NCBI GenBank assembly: GCA_017994575.1
Contig: JAGOKN010000012.1
Coordinates: 1-48,176 of the forward strand
Direction: 5' to 3'
Source of the DNA: Nitrosomonas sp.
Lineage (GTDB): Bacteria; Pseudomonadota; Gammaproteobacteria; Burkholderiales; Nitrosomonadaceae
DNA: 48,176 nt
Positions 17,346-27,418 of the stretch are shown in pieces. Made by a program: the position numbers and the translations under genes. Each line of letters opens with the position of its first letter. Position 1 is the stretch's first letter. The notes below the pieces were generated by a model. That model had not been told where the DNA came from. It did not search any database and was given only the letters and a program-made list of their open reading frames with translations.

Positions 17346-17705
17346 TCAATTAGCAATAACGCTATTTGCAGCCCACTCTTCCGCTTCCTCATAGTCATGG
17401 AACACCGATACATTGGCGTTGATAAATAGATTGGAAACCCAAGCCCCCCAAGCTTGCCACTCGTCGTCCGTAACCACAGCCACGCGATTAAACTCGCTGC
17501 CATGCGCGCGCATAAATTTTATCTCTTCCCAGGCAACATCCACGGTGTAATCCAGCATGTCACGCCAATCAAACAAAAGGTTTGCCTTACCATCAAAATG
17601 TGATTGATAAAGCACCTGCTGCTCAAATTCCTTATAGTCGGTTAACGTAAATTCACCAATTATTGCGACAATAACAAGATTGTCTTTCTTTTGAATAGTA
17701 ATCAT
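17346..17705 (-). CDS. SpoIIAA-like/STAS-domain protein
   Basis: 119 aa. The start is the ATG at 17705, preceded by GAGGTG at six bases; the longer reading to 17762 has no ribosome site. The sequence (GEFTLTDYKEFEQQV, NLLFDWRDML, FMRAHGSEFNRVAVVTDDEW, FHDYEEAEEWA) matches the SpoIIAA-like family (DUF3478), compact STAS-related cytoplasmic proteins thought to bind lipids or regulators. Function not established. It stands between the EamA transporter gene (87 bases upstream) and the CopD-like gene. Confidence 0.8.
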   Translation of the reverse strand: MITIQKKDNLVIVAIIGEFTLTDYKEFEQQVLYQSHFDGKANLLFDWRDMLDYTVDVAWEEIKFMRAHGSEFNRVAVVTDDEWQAWGAWVSNLFINANVSVFHDYEEAEEWAANSVIAN

Positions 17706-17791
17706 GGCTTCACCTCGAATGATAACAAGCTTCATCATAGGCAAATAAAGCAGATGGTGCAAATTTTGCTATTCAGCAATAAGCGGTAAAG

Positions 17792-18652
17792 TCATTTTTG
17801 TGCAACAGCCGTGGTCGATTTAAAACTCATAATCCCGCTGAGTGATCCGCCCAGAATGATCAACCCCATTCCCACCCACGCAAGCGGCGACAACACTTCA
17901 TTCCACAGCAAAATCCCCCAAAGACTGGCAAACAGTACATTACTATAGCCCAATGAAGTCACCACCAACGTAACCCCCCTATGATAAGCACGAGTCATCG
18001 CCAATTGTGCCAGTGTCGCCGTCATGCCAATTCCCAGCAACAGTAGCAAGCCATTTCCGGTGATAGGACTGAAGGTTGTAAACACTAACCATGCGCCGGT
18101 AATCAGAGTGCTGATTAGCGTAAAATAAAATACCACGTGCCACTCCGATTCGCCCAAATTACCCAATTGCTTGACATTGATATAAGCCAGTGCCGCAAAG
18201 AAGCCTGAAGCTATTCCTATTAAGCTGGTAATCCAATGATCTTCAGGCAGTGAGGGGCGCAACAGCAGCACAACACCGACAAAACCGAGTAATATTGCGC
18301 AGATTAGAGGCCAATGCAGATGTTCTTTCAGAATCAGAATCGAAAACAAAGCGACAAAAAGTGGCCATGTGTAATTCAATGAAATAGCGGTTGCCAGAGG
18401 CAATTGCGTCAAGCAGTAAAAAAACATCAATAGACTGACAAGTCCCGTAATCCCACGCCAGAAATGAATCCGCCAATGACGTGTGCGCACCGAGAGTCGG
18501 TAGTGCCGGATAACCCAGTAAGTCATCCATACACCAAATAATGAACGGTAAAACACCAGTTCAGTACTGGAAAAATGAGCCGCCCCCAGTTTGACCAGCA
18601 CACCCATGCAAGCAAACATAAACGCGGCCACCAGCATCCACATAGAGCGCAC
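17792..18652 (-). CDS. EamA/DMT-family transporter
   Basis: 286 aa with ten predicted membrane helices in two EamA repeats (about 5-130 and 145-275), the layout of drug/metabolite transporters such as RhaT and RarD relatives. These export or import amino acids, nucleosides or other metabolites by proton coupling; the substrate cannot be read here. The start is GTG at 18652 (AGGA ten bases upstream) or ATG at 18643. It lies 42 bases after the Rieske oxygenase gene and is probably co-transcribed with it, hinting that it moves a related compound (weak inference). Confidence 0.85.
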   Translation of the reverse strand: MRSMWMLVAAFMFACMGVLVKLGAAHFSSTELVFYRSLFGVWMTYWVIRHYRLSVRTRHWRIHFWRGITGLVSLLMFFYCLTQLPLATAISLNYTWPLFVALFSILILKEHLHWPLICAILLGFVGVVLLLRPSLPEDHWITSLIGIASGFFAALAYINVKQLGNLGESEWHVVFYFTLISTLITGAWLVFTTFSPITGNGLLLLLGIGMTATLAQLAMTRAYHRGVTLVVTSLGYSNVLFASLWGILLWNEVLSPLAWVGMGLIILGGSLSGIMSFKSTTAVAQK

Positions 18653-18694
18653 TAGCCGAATATCCTATGATAAAGAATTTTTAATTAAAGATCG

Positions 18695-19801
18695 TCAGAC
18701 ATGAGGTCCAATTTGGCGCTGCAAGAACTGATGAAAATGCTCCATTCCCGCTTCCATCGGCATTTGGTAAGGCCCTATCTCATTGCGATTTTGTTCATAC
18801 AATGCGCGTCGGCCGGCGGTCATCAATTGACAGATTTCATCATCTTCCATGGCAGTTTCTTTATAAGCAGCCTGTTCCGCTTCGACAAACTCGCGTTCAA
18901 ATAAAGCAATTTCCTCCGGATAATAAAACTCAACCACATTGGTGCAGCTTTCCACTCCGGTCGGCAACAAAGTGCTGATCACTAGCGTGTGCGGGTACCA
19001 TTCCAGCATGATATTGGGGTAGTACAGCAACCATATGGCACCATACGGCGGCATTTTGCCTTCATTTTGCTGCAAAACTTGCTCATGCCATTTGGCGTAC
19101 ACCGAACTGCCAGGGCGCCCAAAACGGGTATTATCAATCGCTACGGTTTGCACGCTATACCAATCCCCAAACTCCCATTCGAGCTTCTCAGTATTAACAA
19201 AGCGGCTTAAACCAGGATGATAGGGTTCCACATGATAATCTTCCAGATAAACCTCAATAAACGTTTTCCAGTTACAGCGGTACTGATCAATTTGAATCCG
19301 ATCCAACACGTAGTTAGAAAAATCAAAATCTTTCAGCACACTCAGTTTGGCCATATCTTCTGCAACCTTGCGACGACCATTAAACAACAATCCATTCCAG
19401 TTTTGTAGTGGTGTTTTATCCAGATTAAGGCAAGGGTTCTGCGTAAAATGAGGAGCGCCAAGCAATTTACCATCCAATGCATAGGTCCAGCGATGGATGG
19501 GACATACAATATTCTTGGTATTACTTCTACCTTTTAACAAAAGCGCTTGTCGGTGGCGGCAAACATTGGATAGTAATTCAATGCCATTCTCATTCCGCAC
19601 CAATACTTTGGCATTATTCATCCCTTCTGGTACGTAGTAATCCCCAACAGTCGGCACCATTAGTTCATGACCTATGTAACCGGGCCCTTGATCAAACAGG
19701 ATGTGTTTTTCAATCTCAAGAATCTTAGAATCCAAGTACCAGTCAACAGGAAGCTGCACTGACATCTCCGTCAGTTGTGAGATTTCAGCCATATTAGACA
19801 T
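18695..19801 (-). CDS. Rieske non-haem iron oxygenase, alpha-subunit type
   Basis: 368 aa. The Rieske [2Fe-2S] ligands are C81-x-H83 and C100-x2-H103 (CRH...CPIH). The mononuclear iron centre reads EDYHVEPYH, with H190 and H195 and an acidic residue at 187-188. The family (ring-hydroxylating dioxygenase alpha subunits and single-component demethylases) inserts oxygen using electrons from a reductase. No beta subunit, ferredoxin or reductase is adjacent, so it either borrows electron donors or belongs to the stand-alone class of betaproteobacterial proteins with unknown substrate. The start at 19801 has AAGG seven bases upstream. Downstream is an EamA transporter. Confidence 0.85.
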   Translation of the reverse strand: MSNMAEISQLTEMSVQLPVDWYLDSKILEIEKHILFDQGPGYIGHELMVPTVGDYYVPEGMNNAKVLVRNENGIELLSNVCRHRQALLLKGRSNTKNIVCPIHRWTYALDGKLLGAPHFTQNPCLNLDKTPLQNWNGLLFNGRRKVAEDMAKLSVLKDFDFSNYVLDRIQIDQYRCNWKTFIEVYLEDYHVEPYHPGLSRFVNTEKLEWEFGDWYSVQTVAIDNTRFGRPGSSVYAKWHEQVLQQNEGKMPPYGAIWLLYYPNIMLEWYPHTLVISTLLPTGVESCTNVVEFYYPEEIALFEREFVEAEQAAYKETAMEDDEICQLMTAGRRALYEQNRNEIGPYQMPMEAGMEHFHQFLQRQIGPHV

Positions 19802-20022
19802 ATAAATACCTTATATCTCCCAAATAAAAAATTAGCGGCGAAAATACACGAAAAGACAAAAATTTAAAACCCATTTAAACAAGTTAAGAACGAAAAATAG
19901 ATTGCATGGCTATAATAGCAATGTTGGTAGTAAAATATCAGTATCCATTTACGCGGTATTCATCCAAAAATGTAAATTGTACAAGATTGAATTATTTAAT
20001 TAATCAAAAAGAGAACAGCTTA

Positions 20023-21444
20023 ATGAAATCTAAACAACAGTTAAGAAAAAATTCATGGGTACATTTAATATCCACAGTCGCTATGGTTGGCCTTACTGCT
20101 TGCGACAGCGGCACAGAACAAGCATCCACAGCAACATCATCAGATTCATCATCAGCAACAACAGCCAGAAGCATGCCGACAGGCCCTGCAACCGGAATTC
20201 TGGTCGACTCCCCCGTTTCCGGCATTACCTATGCTGCTTCTTCCGGTAAATCGGGCATAACCAATGACAAAGGTAATTTTAATTTTAATCATGGCGACAA
20301 AATTGAATTCAAGCTGGGCGATTTGACACTGGGTAATATCTCAGGTTCACAAATTGTGACACCCATTGAATTAGCTGGAGATAACGCAAATAAAGCACAA
20401 AATTTATTAGTTCTGCTTCAATCACTGGATTCAGATGGCGATGCGACCAATGGGATTACCATCTCCAACGAAACAGCCGCCGCAGTGAAATCATCTATCA
20501 ATCTGGACAACAATCCTGATACTTTCGCCGAATCCGCCAATTTGAAAAGCATCATGGATGCGAGTGGAATCAGTGGCAATGTCAAAACTACAGAAGAAGC
20601 CACTACACACTTTCTTTCACAAAGCGTCGCGCTCCTCAGCGCTCAAATTTGGGTTAGTTACAATAATCAAACGGCCAGTGTTTTGCGCGTTGCTAACGAT
20701 AACAGCCACGAGTACTTGCAAGGTGATGCCAGACCCGATGATTCCTGTGACGAAAACCGTGTTTGCGGTGGCCGTACCATTTTTCAGGCAGGCGTTGAAT
20801 ATGGCGTTGCCGATGCCATTGGATTTGATTCCCGAGGATTTAATCTGATCGGAAAGCCATCGGTCGATACTAATCTGAAAGCCGGATTGTCCAATCCTGG
20901 ACCAACCCGTCGCATTCGCACCGATGGATTTGAATTGATAAACTCAGATATCGTGACGGTACAAAGAGCACGCGCAGAAAGCAGTGTTTTCGGAGAACTC
21001 TTCCACATTGCAAAACCGATCGAGCTTAGCGATGAGACTGAGGTCGCTCCGACCGAAGTGAAAGAAACGCGCTATTCAAAAATTGATAGTGATCCTTCCG
21101 GCATCGTTGGTGCATGGGCATATGATACCAATACGATCAAAACACAAACCTTGGTATTCTTTCCGAACGGCAAATTCATGGTGATTGATCCAACAGGCAC
21201 TACCCAGAGAGCCGATCAGGCAAAATGTGGTAAACCCGGCATCGAATTTTCATCGTACGCTTATAATAAAGGCGCCAGCAAACTGAATTTATCCAGTTTT
21301 ACTTACAATACCAACGGCTGTTCCGGTTTCTCAGATCTGGATAACAATACGCCGATTGGATTCAGTATCAATGCGGATGGCAATACTGCCAAGCTTGACA
21401 AACCAGGTGAAGAATCAGTAACCCTTCATCGAATTTCCCGATAA
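20023..21444 (+). CDS. Large secreted lipoprotein, function unknown
   Basis: 473 aa. The start is the ATG at 20023, where the type-II signal peptide begins (MKSKQQLRKN), ending in the lipobox LTAC with C27; the longer reading from 19906 would bury it. A Ser/Thr-rich linker follows, then a repeat-type module seen in surface proteins (ILVDSPVSGITYAAS...GITNDKGNFNF). The C-terminal domain (GIVGAWAYDT...LVFFPNGKFMVID) resembles a lipocalin-like or METCHNIKOV-type beta fold. Cysteine pairs (CDENRVCGG) suggest disulfides. It is probably anchored at the outer membrane. AGAGA is the likely ribosome site. It ends before two tight hairpins. Confidence 0.75.
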   Translation: MKSKQQLRKNSWVHLISTVAMVGLTACDSGTEQASTATSSDSSSATTARSMPTGPATGILVDSPVSGITYAASSGKSGITNDKGNFNFNHGDKIEFKLGDLTLGNISGSQIVTPIELAGDNANKAQNLLVLLQSLDSDGDATNGITISNETAAAVKSSINLDNNPDTFAESANLKSIMDASGISGNVKTTEEATTHFLSQSVALLSAQIWVSYNNQTASVLRVANDNSHEYLQGDARPDDSCDENRVCGGRTIFQAGVEYGVADAIGFDSRGFNLIGKPSVDTNLKAGLSNPGPTRRIRTDGFELINSDIVTVQRARAESSVFGELFHIAKPIELSDETEVAPTEVKETRYSKIDSDPSGIVGAWAYDTNTIKTQTLVFFPNGKFMVIDPTGTTQRADQAKCGKPGIEFSSYAYNKGASKLNLSSFTYNTNGCSGFSDLDNNTPIGFSINADGNTAKLDKPGEESVTLHRISR

Positions 21445-21469
21445 AAATAACGATTTATCAATCTCGTTA

Positions 21470-21521
21470 CTCACCGAAAGCATCGATCTTTCGGTGAGCA
21501 TTCATTGTTGACACAATGAAT
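21470..21521 (+). terminator. Tandem hairpins after the lipoprotein gene
   Basis: Two perfect stems lie back to back. CTCACCGAAAG (21470-21480) pairs with CTTTCGGTGAG (21488-21498), and ATTCATTGT (21500-21508) pairs with ACAATGAAT (21513-21521). They separate the lipoprotein gene from priA. The first is a good terminator stem, although no long U-tract follows. Confidence 0.6.
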
Positions 21522-21573
21522 TCACAGCAATAATCTTAGCTAATCAATCCAATTACCATCTCCTCTTCTACCT

Positions 21574-23760
21574 ATGCCCATCATCCGTGTCGCATTGAAT
21601 GTTCCTGTCGACACGTTATTTGATTATCAAGCCGTAGACGCTCATCCACAGGATGTTGGCTTGCGCGTAAACGTGCCTTTTGGGAAGAAATTGATGACGG
21701 GTATCATCATCGCGGTCAATTCTGATACCCGAATCGCTGTTGAGAAACTAAAAACAGCACAAATCATCTTTAGGGACATCGCGCCATTGCCAACAGCTTT
21801 GCTCGATTTATTCCAATTTTGTAGTGATTACTATCATCATCCACTCGGCATGGTAATCATGAATGGCCTGCCAGGTAAATTGCGTGGAAACAAACCTTTT
21901 AAATTGTCGGCACCTTCAAGTGATCACCAATTTCATTTAACTACAATTGGAAAACAAGTTGATCTGGCTAGTATTCCGACTCGTCAGCGCATAGCTCGCC
22001 GTTTAATGATTGAGCTCAATCAATCAGACAGACTGACCAGCGAGGCAGCCAAACTAATTTCACCAACAGCCATTAAGTTATTAAAAGCTTGGGTTGAGTT
22101 AGGGTGGGTTTCTGGCATAGCGATTCCTGCAACATCGACACTCAAGCCGAGTAATAAGCCTGCATTGACTCAAGAGCAGGAAAAAACTGTCAATGCGATT
22201 ACAAGCGAGATCAATCAATTTAATACTTGGCTGCTGCACGGCATTACCGGCAGTGGCAAAACTGAAGTATATCTGCACATCATCGAACAAGCACTGGCAC
22301 TAGACAAGCAAACACTGGTGCTCATTCCTGAAATCAATTTAACACCGCAATTGGAAGCCATTTTTCGAGCACGCTTTCCAGCTATTCATTTGGTTAGCTT
22401 GCATAGTGGTTTGAATGACACACAGCGACTCTTGGGTTGGTTACAGGCACAGCAAGGCAAAGCCAAAATCATTTTAGGTACGCGTCTCGCCGTTTTCACC
22501 CCACTGCCCAATTTAGGACTCGTTATCGTCGATGAAGAGCAGGACGGTTCCTTCAAACAGCAAGATGGATTGCGGTATTCCGCGCGTGATCTGGCCATTT
22601 TCCGTGCCCGGCAAGCGAATATACCCGTTGTACTGGGCACAGCCACTCCCTCGCTGGAGAGTTATTACAATGCCCTGAACGGGCGTTATCGAAGTTTGCG
22701 CCTACAATCGCGTGCCGTAGAAAATGCCGCATTACCATTGATTCAGTGCATCGATACTCGCACCCATAAAACTCAGGAAGGTTTGTCCGAGCCGCTCGCC
22801 CAAGCTCTGGTGCAGTGTCTTGCAAAAAAGCATCAAAGCCTCATTTTTATCAATCGCCGTGGTTATGCACCTGTGCTGCTATGCAAATCTTGTACCTGGT
22901 CTGCGGCATGTCAACGCTGCTCCAGTCGCTTGGTGGTTCATTTACGCGACAAAAAGCTATGCTGTCACCATTGCGGACATCAGGAGAATTTTCCACGAGC
23001 TTGTCCGCAATGCGGGAATCAGGATATTGCACCTTTTGGACAGGGCACGCAGCGTATCGAAGAAGCACTGGCCTCACGATTTCCAGAAGCGCGTATTCTT
23101 CGCATCGATCGTGACAGTATTCGGCGCAAAAATGCATGGCAGAATATTCTGCAGACTATCCATGCGCAAGAGGTGGATATATTAGTTGGCACACAATTGC
23201 TTGCTAAAGGGCATGATTTTCCCAACTTGTCACTGGTCGGTATCCTGAATTCGGATGCTTCGCTCTACAGTACTGATTTTCGCGCCAGTGAACGCTTGTT
23301 TGCACAATTGATGCAAGTCGCAGGCCGGGCAGGTCGGGCCGCTGTTGCCGGGCACGTGCTTATTCAAACTGAATTTCCCGATCACCCACTCTATCATGCA
23401 TTGCGACAACATAATTATGACGCACTGGCAAAGTCGCTATTGGCAGAGAGAAAAACAGCCGGATTCCCGCCTTACGTGTATCAAGCCCTTTTGCGCGCAG
23501 AGGCCCACAACATTGAGCTTGTGCTTGATTTTCTCGCACAGGCGGCAAAACTTGCTCAGTCGCTTCCAACAGTGGAAATATTTGATCCGGTACCAGCGCC
23601 AATGCTACGCTTAAAAGGTTTGGAGCGAGCACACTTGCTGGTACAATCTTATTCACGCAGGCAGTTACAGGGATTTCTCGCTCAATGGTATAAACAAATC
23701 AATTCTTTGCCCACACATAAAATTCGTTGGGTAATTGATGTGGATCCACTTGAGTTCTGA
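21574..23760 (+). CDS. priA: Primosomal helicase PriA (replication restart)
   Basis: 728 aa, normal length. An N-terminal DNA-binding domain (about 1-100) is followed by a superfamily 2 helicase. Walker A is GITGSGKT (222-230 region). Motif II reads DEEQ (about 318) where E. coli has DEEH. The zinc module (about 438-480) has the paired cysteines CKSC, CQRC, CCHHC and CPQC. Motif V/VI with GTQLLAKGHDF and QVAGRAGRA is present. PriA recognises stalled forks and loads DnaB through PriB/DnaT. The gene begins after the tandem hairpins, so it has its own promoter. It is followed by a small YdcH-like gene on the same strand. Confidence 0.95.
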   Translation: MPIIRVALNVPVDTLFDYQAVDAHPQDVGLRVNVPFGKKLMTGIIIAVNSDTRIAVEKLKTAQIIFRDIAPLPTALLDLFQFCSDYYHHPLGMVIMNGLPGKLRGNKPFKLSAPSSDHQFHLTTIGKQVDLASIPTRQRIARRLMIELNQSDRLTSEAAKLISPTAIKLLKAWVELGWVSGIAIPATSTLKPSNKPALTQEQEKTVNAITSEINQFNTWLLHGITGSGKTEVYLHIIEQALALDKQTLVLIPEINLTPQLEAIFRARFPAIHLVSLHSGLNDTQRLLGWLQAQQGKAKIILGTRLAVFTPLPNLGLVIVDEEQDGSFKQQDGLRYSARDLAIFRARQANIPVVLGTATPSLESYYNALNGRYRSLRLQSRAVENAALPLIQCIDTRTHKTQEGLSEPLAQALVQCLAKKHQSLIFINRRGYAPVLLCKSCTWSAACQRCSSRLVVHLRDKKLCCHHCGHQENFPRACPQCGNQDIAPFGQGTQRIEEALASRFPEARILRIDRDSIRRKNAWQNILQTIHAQEVDILVGTQLLAKGHDFPNLSLVGILNSDASLYSTDFRASERLFAQLMQVAGRAGRAAVAGHVLIQTEFPDHPLYHALRQHNYDALAKSLLAERKTAGFPPYVYQALLRAEAHNIELVLDFLAQAAKLAQSLPTVEIFDPVPAPMLRLKGLERAHLLVQSYSRRQLQGFLAQWYKQINSLPTHKIRWVIDVDPLEF

Positions 23761-23836
23761 TTTGAATCATCACTTATTTTTGCTGCAAGCTCAGAATAAA
23801 TTGCCTGTTCAGAAGAATAAATTAGGGAGCTGTGAA

Positions 23837-24073
23837 ATGTTAGATAAACATGATTTACACCATGAATTTCCAGAATATTACGATCGTATCCACGAGCTGA
23901 AAGCGAGCAATAATCATTTCGCTCGCCTGTTTGAAGAATATCATGACATCAATCGCGAAATACTTAGAATCGAGGAAGGTGTTGAGAATACTTCCGATGA
24001 TTATTTGGAAGAATTAAAAAAGAAGCGGCTTGCACATAAGGATAAGCTGTATGGCATGATTGTCAATTCATAA
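23837..24073 (+). CDS. YdcH/DUF465-family small protein
   Basis: 78 aa. The start is the ATG at 23837, with AGGGAG about eight bases upstream; longer in-frame readings overlap priA without a ribosome site. It begins MLDKHDLHHEFPEYYDRIHELK and has the paired-helix pattern of DUF465/YdcH, with NNHFARLFEEYHDINREI followed by a charged helix ending in LKKKRLAHKDKLYGMI. Function unknown across the family; probably a cytoplasmic helical dimer. It ends at a terminator shared with dnaJ. Confidence 0.88.
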   Translation: MLDKHDLHHEFPEYYDRIHELKASNNHFARLFEEYHDINREILRIEEGVENTSDDYLEELKKKRLAHKDKLYGMIVNS

Positions 24074-24092
24074 GCGCTCATTAACAATCGTT

Positions 24093-24112
24093 CCCCGTCG
24101 CGCATGACGGGG
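24093..24112. terminator. Terminator between ydcH-like gene and dnaJ
   Basis: CCCCGTC (24093-24099) pairs with GACGGGG (24106-24112) around a 6-base loop. It is GC-rich and lies between convergent genes, so it can stop transcription from either side. Only TT follows on the plus side. Confidence 0.65.
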
Positions 24113-24155
24113 TTATCGAATGTGATAGGTCAGTAATTTTCTTTAGGCTTTGTTG

Positions 24156-25271
24156 TTACTCTGAAAAGAATTCGCGTGCTTTATCCATCCATGATTTGGC
24201 GCGAGGGCTATGACGTGGACCATCAGTCAGGCTGATGGATTCCAATTCTTCTAGCAATTCTTTTTGACGTGCAGTCAGTTTGACCGGAGTTTCTACTACG
24301 ACATGACACAGCAAATCGCCTTTTTCTCGACTACGCACCCCTTTAACACCCTTACTTCGCAAGCGAAAAATTTTGCCAGTCTGTGTTTCTGCAGGTACCT
24401 TGATTTTGGCATGTCCTTCCAGCGTAGGAACTTCAATTTCTCCACCCAGCGCCGCCACTGTAAAACTAATTGGTATTTCACAATGCAAATGGTCACCTTC
24501 ACGACGGAAAACAGAATGCGTCGCTAAATGAATTACCACATACAGATCACCGGGCGGTCCACCATTTACCCCTGCCTCTCCCTCGCCTGAGACACGAATG
24601 CGATCACCATCATCGACTCCCATGGGAATTTTTACATTCAGTGTCTTATGTTGTTTTATTAATCCGATTCCATGGCAAGTTCCACATGGATGAGCAATCA
24701 CTTTGCCGCTGCCTTGGCATTTAGGGCAAGTTTGCTGAATTGAAAAGAAGCCCTGCTGCATCCTAACCTGCCCGTGGCCATTACAGGTCGTACAGGTTTT
24801 AGGTGCAGTCCCAGGTTTGGCGCCATCACCATGACAGGTTTCACATTTCACCATCGTAGGAATGCGGATTTTGGTTTCAGTCCCGTGTGCAGCCTGTTCC
24901 AGCGTAATTTCCAGGTTGTAGCGCAAATCAGAGCCACGATGCATATTGGAACGTCCGCCACGCCCTCCTCCGCCACCAAAAATATCTCCAAAAATATCAC
25001 TGAAAGCGTCACTAAATCCTTGTGCACCAGCACCGCCTGCATTTCCATCCACACCGGCATGGCCAAATTGATCGTAGGCAGCGCGTTTATGAGCATCCGT
25101 CAAGATTTCGTAGGCCTCTTTGGCTTCTTTAAACATCTCCTCCGATTTAATATCACCCGCATTCCGATCAGGATGATATTTCATAGCCAACTTGCGATAG
25201 GCTTTCTTGATGGTACTTTCATCGGCATCGCGGCTGACACCGAGCACTTCATAGTAATCGCGCTTACTCAT
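24156..25271 (-). CDS. dnaJ: Chaperone DnaJ (Hsp40)
   Basis: 371 aa. The J domain (1-70) holds the HPD motif (YHPDR) and is followed by a Gly/Phe-rich linker. Four CxxCxGxG zinc repeats ([32 protein letters not shown]) and the C-terminal substrate-binding domain complete it. It delivers unfolded proteins to DnaK and stimulates its ATPase. It is the last gene of grpE-dnaK-dnaJ. The 140-base gap to dnaK contains a strong hairpin that may lower its level relative to DnaK. Confidence 0.97.
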   Translation of the reverse strand: MSKRDYYEVLGVSRDADESTIKKAYRKLAMKYHPDRNAGDIKSEEMFKEAKEAYEILTDAHKRAAYDQFGHAGVDGNAGGAGAQGFSDAFSDIFGDIFGGGGGRGGRSNMHRGSDLRYNLEITLEQAAHGTETKIRIPTMVKCETCHGDGAKPGTAPKTCTTCNGHGQVRMQQGFFSIQQTCPKCQGSGKVIAHPCGTCHGIGLIKQHKTLNVKIPMGVDDGDRIRVSGEGEAGVNGGPPGDLYVVIHLATHSVFRREGDHLHCEIPISFTVAALGGEIEVPTLEGHAKIKVPAETQTGKIFRLRSKGVKGVRSREKGDLLCHVVVETPVKLTARQKELLEELESISLTDGPRHSPRAKSWMDKAREFFSE

Positions 25272-25343
25272 ATTGATTTCCTGCTACCGGGATAAAATTG
25301 ATGATGCTCTATAAAAATAGTTTTTAAGTTCAGAACACACTAA

Positions 25344-25394
25344 AACGCAGAGCCGTTGAAGAGAAGTTAGATTCTCTTCTTACGCCTCTGCGTT
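25344..25394 (-). terminator. Hairpin attenuator between dnaK and dnaJ
   Basis: Two nested arms pair: AACGCAGAG (25344-25352) with CTCTGCGTT (25386-25394), and GAAGAGAA (25358-25365) with TTCTCTTC (25372-25379). In the direction of transcription the stem ends in CTCTGCGTTTT, so a short U-run follows, as in an intrinsic terminator. It sits 18 bases after the dnaK stop and probably lets only part of the transcription continue into dnaJ, or protects the dnaK message. Confidence 0.65.
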
Positions 25395-25412
25395 CAGTGG
25401 CTCTACGAATAA

Positions 25413-27350
25413 TTATTTCTTGTTTTTGACTTCTTCAAACTCTGCATCAACAACCTCACCCTCGACTGGCTTTTCATGCTGACTGGATGAAGAGCCTGCC
25501 GCACCAGACTGCGCTTGTTGATCCGGCTGATCCTTTTGCTGATACATTTTTTCAGCCAATTTATGGGCAGCTTCCGTCAATGCCTGAGTTTTGGCATCAA
25601 TATCCTCTTTTTTATCTGTTTTGAGAATATCCTCAGCATCTTTCAAAGCAGCCTCAATCTTGGATTTTTCATCGCTATCCAACTGATCTCCATGCTCTTT
25701 CAGAGATTTTCTGACCGAATGGATCATAGCATCGCATTGATTACGGCTGGAAATTAATTCCAATGTTTTATGATCTTCTTCCGCATGCGCTTCCGCATCT
25801 TTCACCATACGGTCGACTTCTTCGTCAGACAATCCCGAACTTGCCTGGATTTTGATCTTGTTTTCCTTGCCGGTTGCTTTGTCTTTGGCTGACACATGCA
25901 AGATACCATTCGCATCAATGTCAAAGGTTACTTCAATTTGCGGCATTCCTCGTGGAGCAGGAGGAATATCGCTTAAATTAAATTGCCCAAGGCTTTTATT
26001 ACCCGATGCCATTTCACGTTCACCTTGCAACACGTGAATGGTTACCGCTGTTTGATTCTCTTCGGCAGTAGAAAATACCTGCTGCGCCTTGGTTGGAATC
26101 GTAGTATTTTTTTGAATCAGTTTGGTCATTACACCACCCAATGTTTCGATACCCAAGGACAGCGGTGTTACATCCAGCAACAGCACGTCTTTCACATCGC
26201 CTTGCAACACGCCACCTTGAATAGCTGCGCCCACTGCCACGGCTTCGTCTGGATTCACATCCTTACGTGGTTCCTTGCCGAATATCTCTTTAACTTTCTC
26301 TTGTACTTTAGGCATCCGTGTTTGTCCGCCGACCAAGATCACATCATCGATGTCAGAAGCGGTTAACCCGGCATCTTTAATCGCCGTGCGGCATGGTCCA
26401 ACCGTACGTTCAATCAATTCTTCCACCAGACTTTCCAGTTTTGCACGGGTAATCTTGACGGCCAAGTGTTTAGGTCCGGATGCATCCGCAGTGATATATG
26501 GCAAATTAACTTCTGTTTGCTGACTGGACGATAGCTCGATTTTGGTTTTTTCTGCGGCATCTTTTAAACGCTGTAGTGCCAGCATATCTTTCTTCAGATC
26601 AATACCGGTTTCTTTCTTGAATTCATCGACCAGGTATTCGATCACACGCGAGTCAAAATCCTCACCACCGAGGAAAGTGTCGCCATTGGTTGCCAGTACT
26701 TCAAATTGATGCTCGCCTTCAATCTCGGCAATTTCAATAATGGAAATATCGAAAGTTCCGCCACCTAAGTCATACACGGCTATTTTGCGATCGCCTTCTT
26801 TTTTGTCCATGCCAAAAGCCAAAGCAGCTGCCGTTGGTTCATTGATGATCCGTTTCACTTCCAACCCAGCGATTCGTCCGGCGTCTTTAGTTGCTTGACG
26901 TTGTGAATCGTTGAAATAGGCTGGCACGGTAATCACTGCTTCAGTCACGGATTCACCTAGATAATCCTCGGCTGTTTTCTTCATTTTCATCAGTACTTGT
27001 GCAGACACTTCCGGTGGGGCAATTTTCTTACCTCGCACTTCCACCCACGCATCATTGTTATCCGCCTTGATAATGCTATAGGGCACCATCTTGATATCGC
27101 GCTGCACCATGTCTTCATCGAAGCGACGCCCAATCAAGCGCTTCACTGCAAACAGGGTATTCTTGGGATTAGTGATCGCCTGGCGTTTGGCCGAAGCACC
27201 AACTAGCACTTCATTGTCCTCAGTATAAGCAACAATGGAAGGTGTCGTCCGCGTACCTTCCAAATTTTCAATGACTTTAGGTTTTCCGTTTTCCATAACG
27301 GATACGCAAGAGTTGGTGGTACCCAGATCGATACCGATAATTTTTGCCAT
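25413..27350 (-). CDS. dnaK: Chaperone DnaK (Hsp70)
   Basis: 645 aa. The N-terminal ATPase has [12 protein letters not shown], the phosphate loops DLGGGTFD and [10 protein letters not shown], and [11 protein letters not shown]. The substrate-binding domain ([14 protein letters not shown]) is followed by a helical lid, a Gln/Ser-rich linker and the acidic C-terminal tail EFEEVKNKK. It folds nascent and stress-damaged proteins together with DnaJ and GrpE and also controls sigma-32 stability. It lies 68 bases after grpE, under the same heat-shock promoter. Confidence 0.98.
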   Translation of the reverse strand: MAKIIGIDLGTTNSCVSVMENGKPKVIENLEGTRTTPSIVAYTEDNEVLVGASAKRQAITNPKNTLFAVKRLIGRRFDEDMVQRDIKMVPYSIIKADNNDAWVEVRGKKIAPPEVSAQVLMKMKKTAEDYLGESVTEAVITVPAYFNDSQRQATKDAGRIAGLEVKRIINEPTAAALAFGMDKKEGDRKIAVYDLGGGTFDISIIEIAEIEGEHQFEVLATNGDTFLGGEDFDSRVIEYLVDEFKKETGIDLKKDMLALQRLKDAAEKTKIELSSSQQTEVNLPYITADASGPKHLAVKITRAKLESLVEELIERTVGPCRTAIKDAGLTASDIDDVILVGGQTRMPKVQEKVKEIFGKEPRKDVNPDEAVAVGAAIQGGVLQGDVKDVLLLDVTPLSLGIETLGGVMTKLIQKNTTIPTKAQQVFSTAEENQTAVTIHVLQGEREMASGNKSLGQFNLSDIPPAPRGMPQIEVTFDIDANGILHVSAKDKATGKENKIKIQASSGLSDEEVDRMVKDAEAHAEEDHKTLELISSRNQCDAMIHSVRKSLKEHGDQLDSDEKSKIEAALKDAEDILKTDKKEDIDAKTQALTEAAHKLAEKMYQQKDQPDQQAQSGAAGSSSSQHEKPVEGEVVDAEFEEVKNKK

Positions 27351-27418
27351 ATTTAGATCCTTTTAATGATTAATTCTGTCAATCAACTAAGCTGAAAATG
27401 GAGATACTTAGGAAAAAT

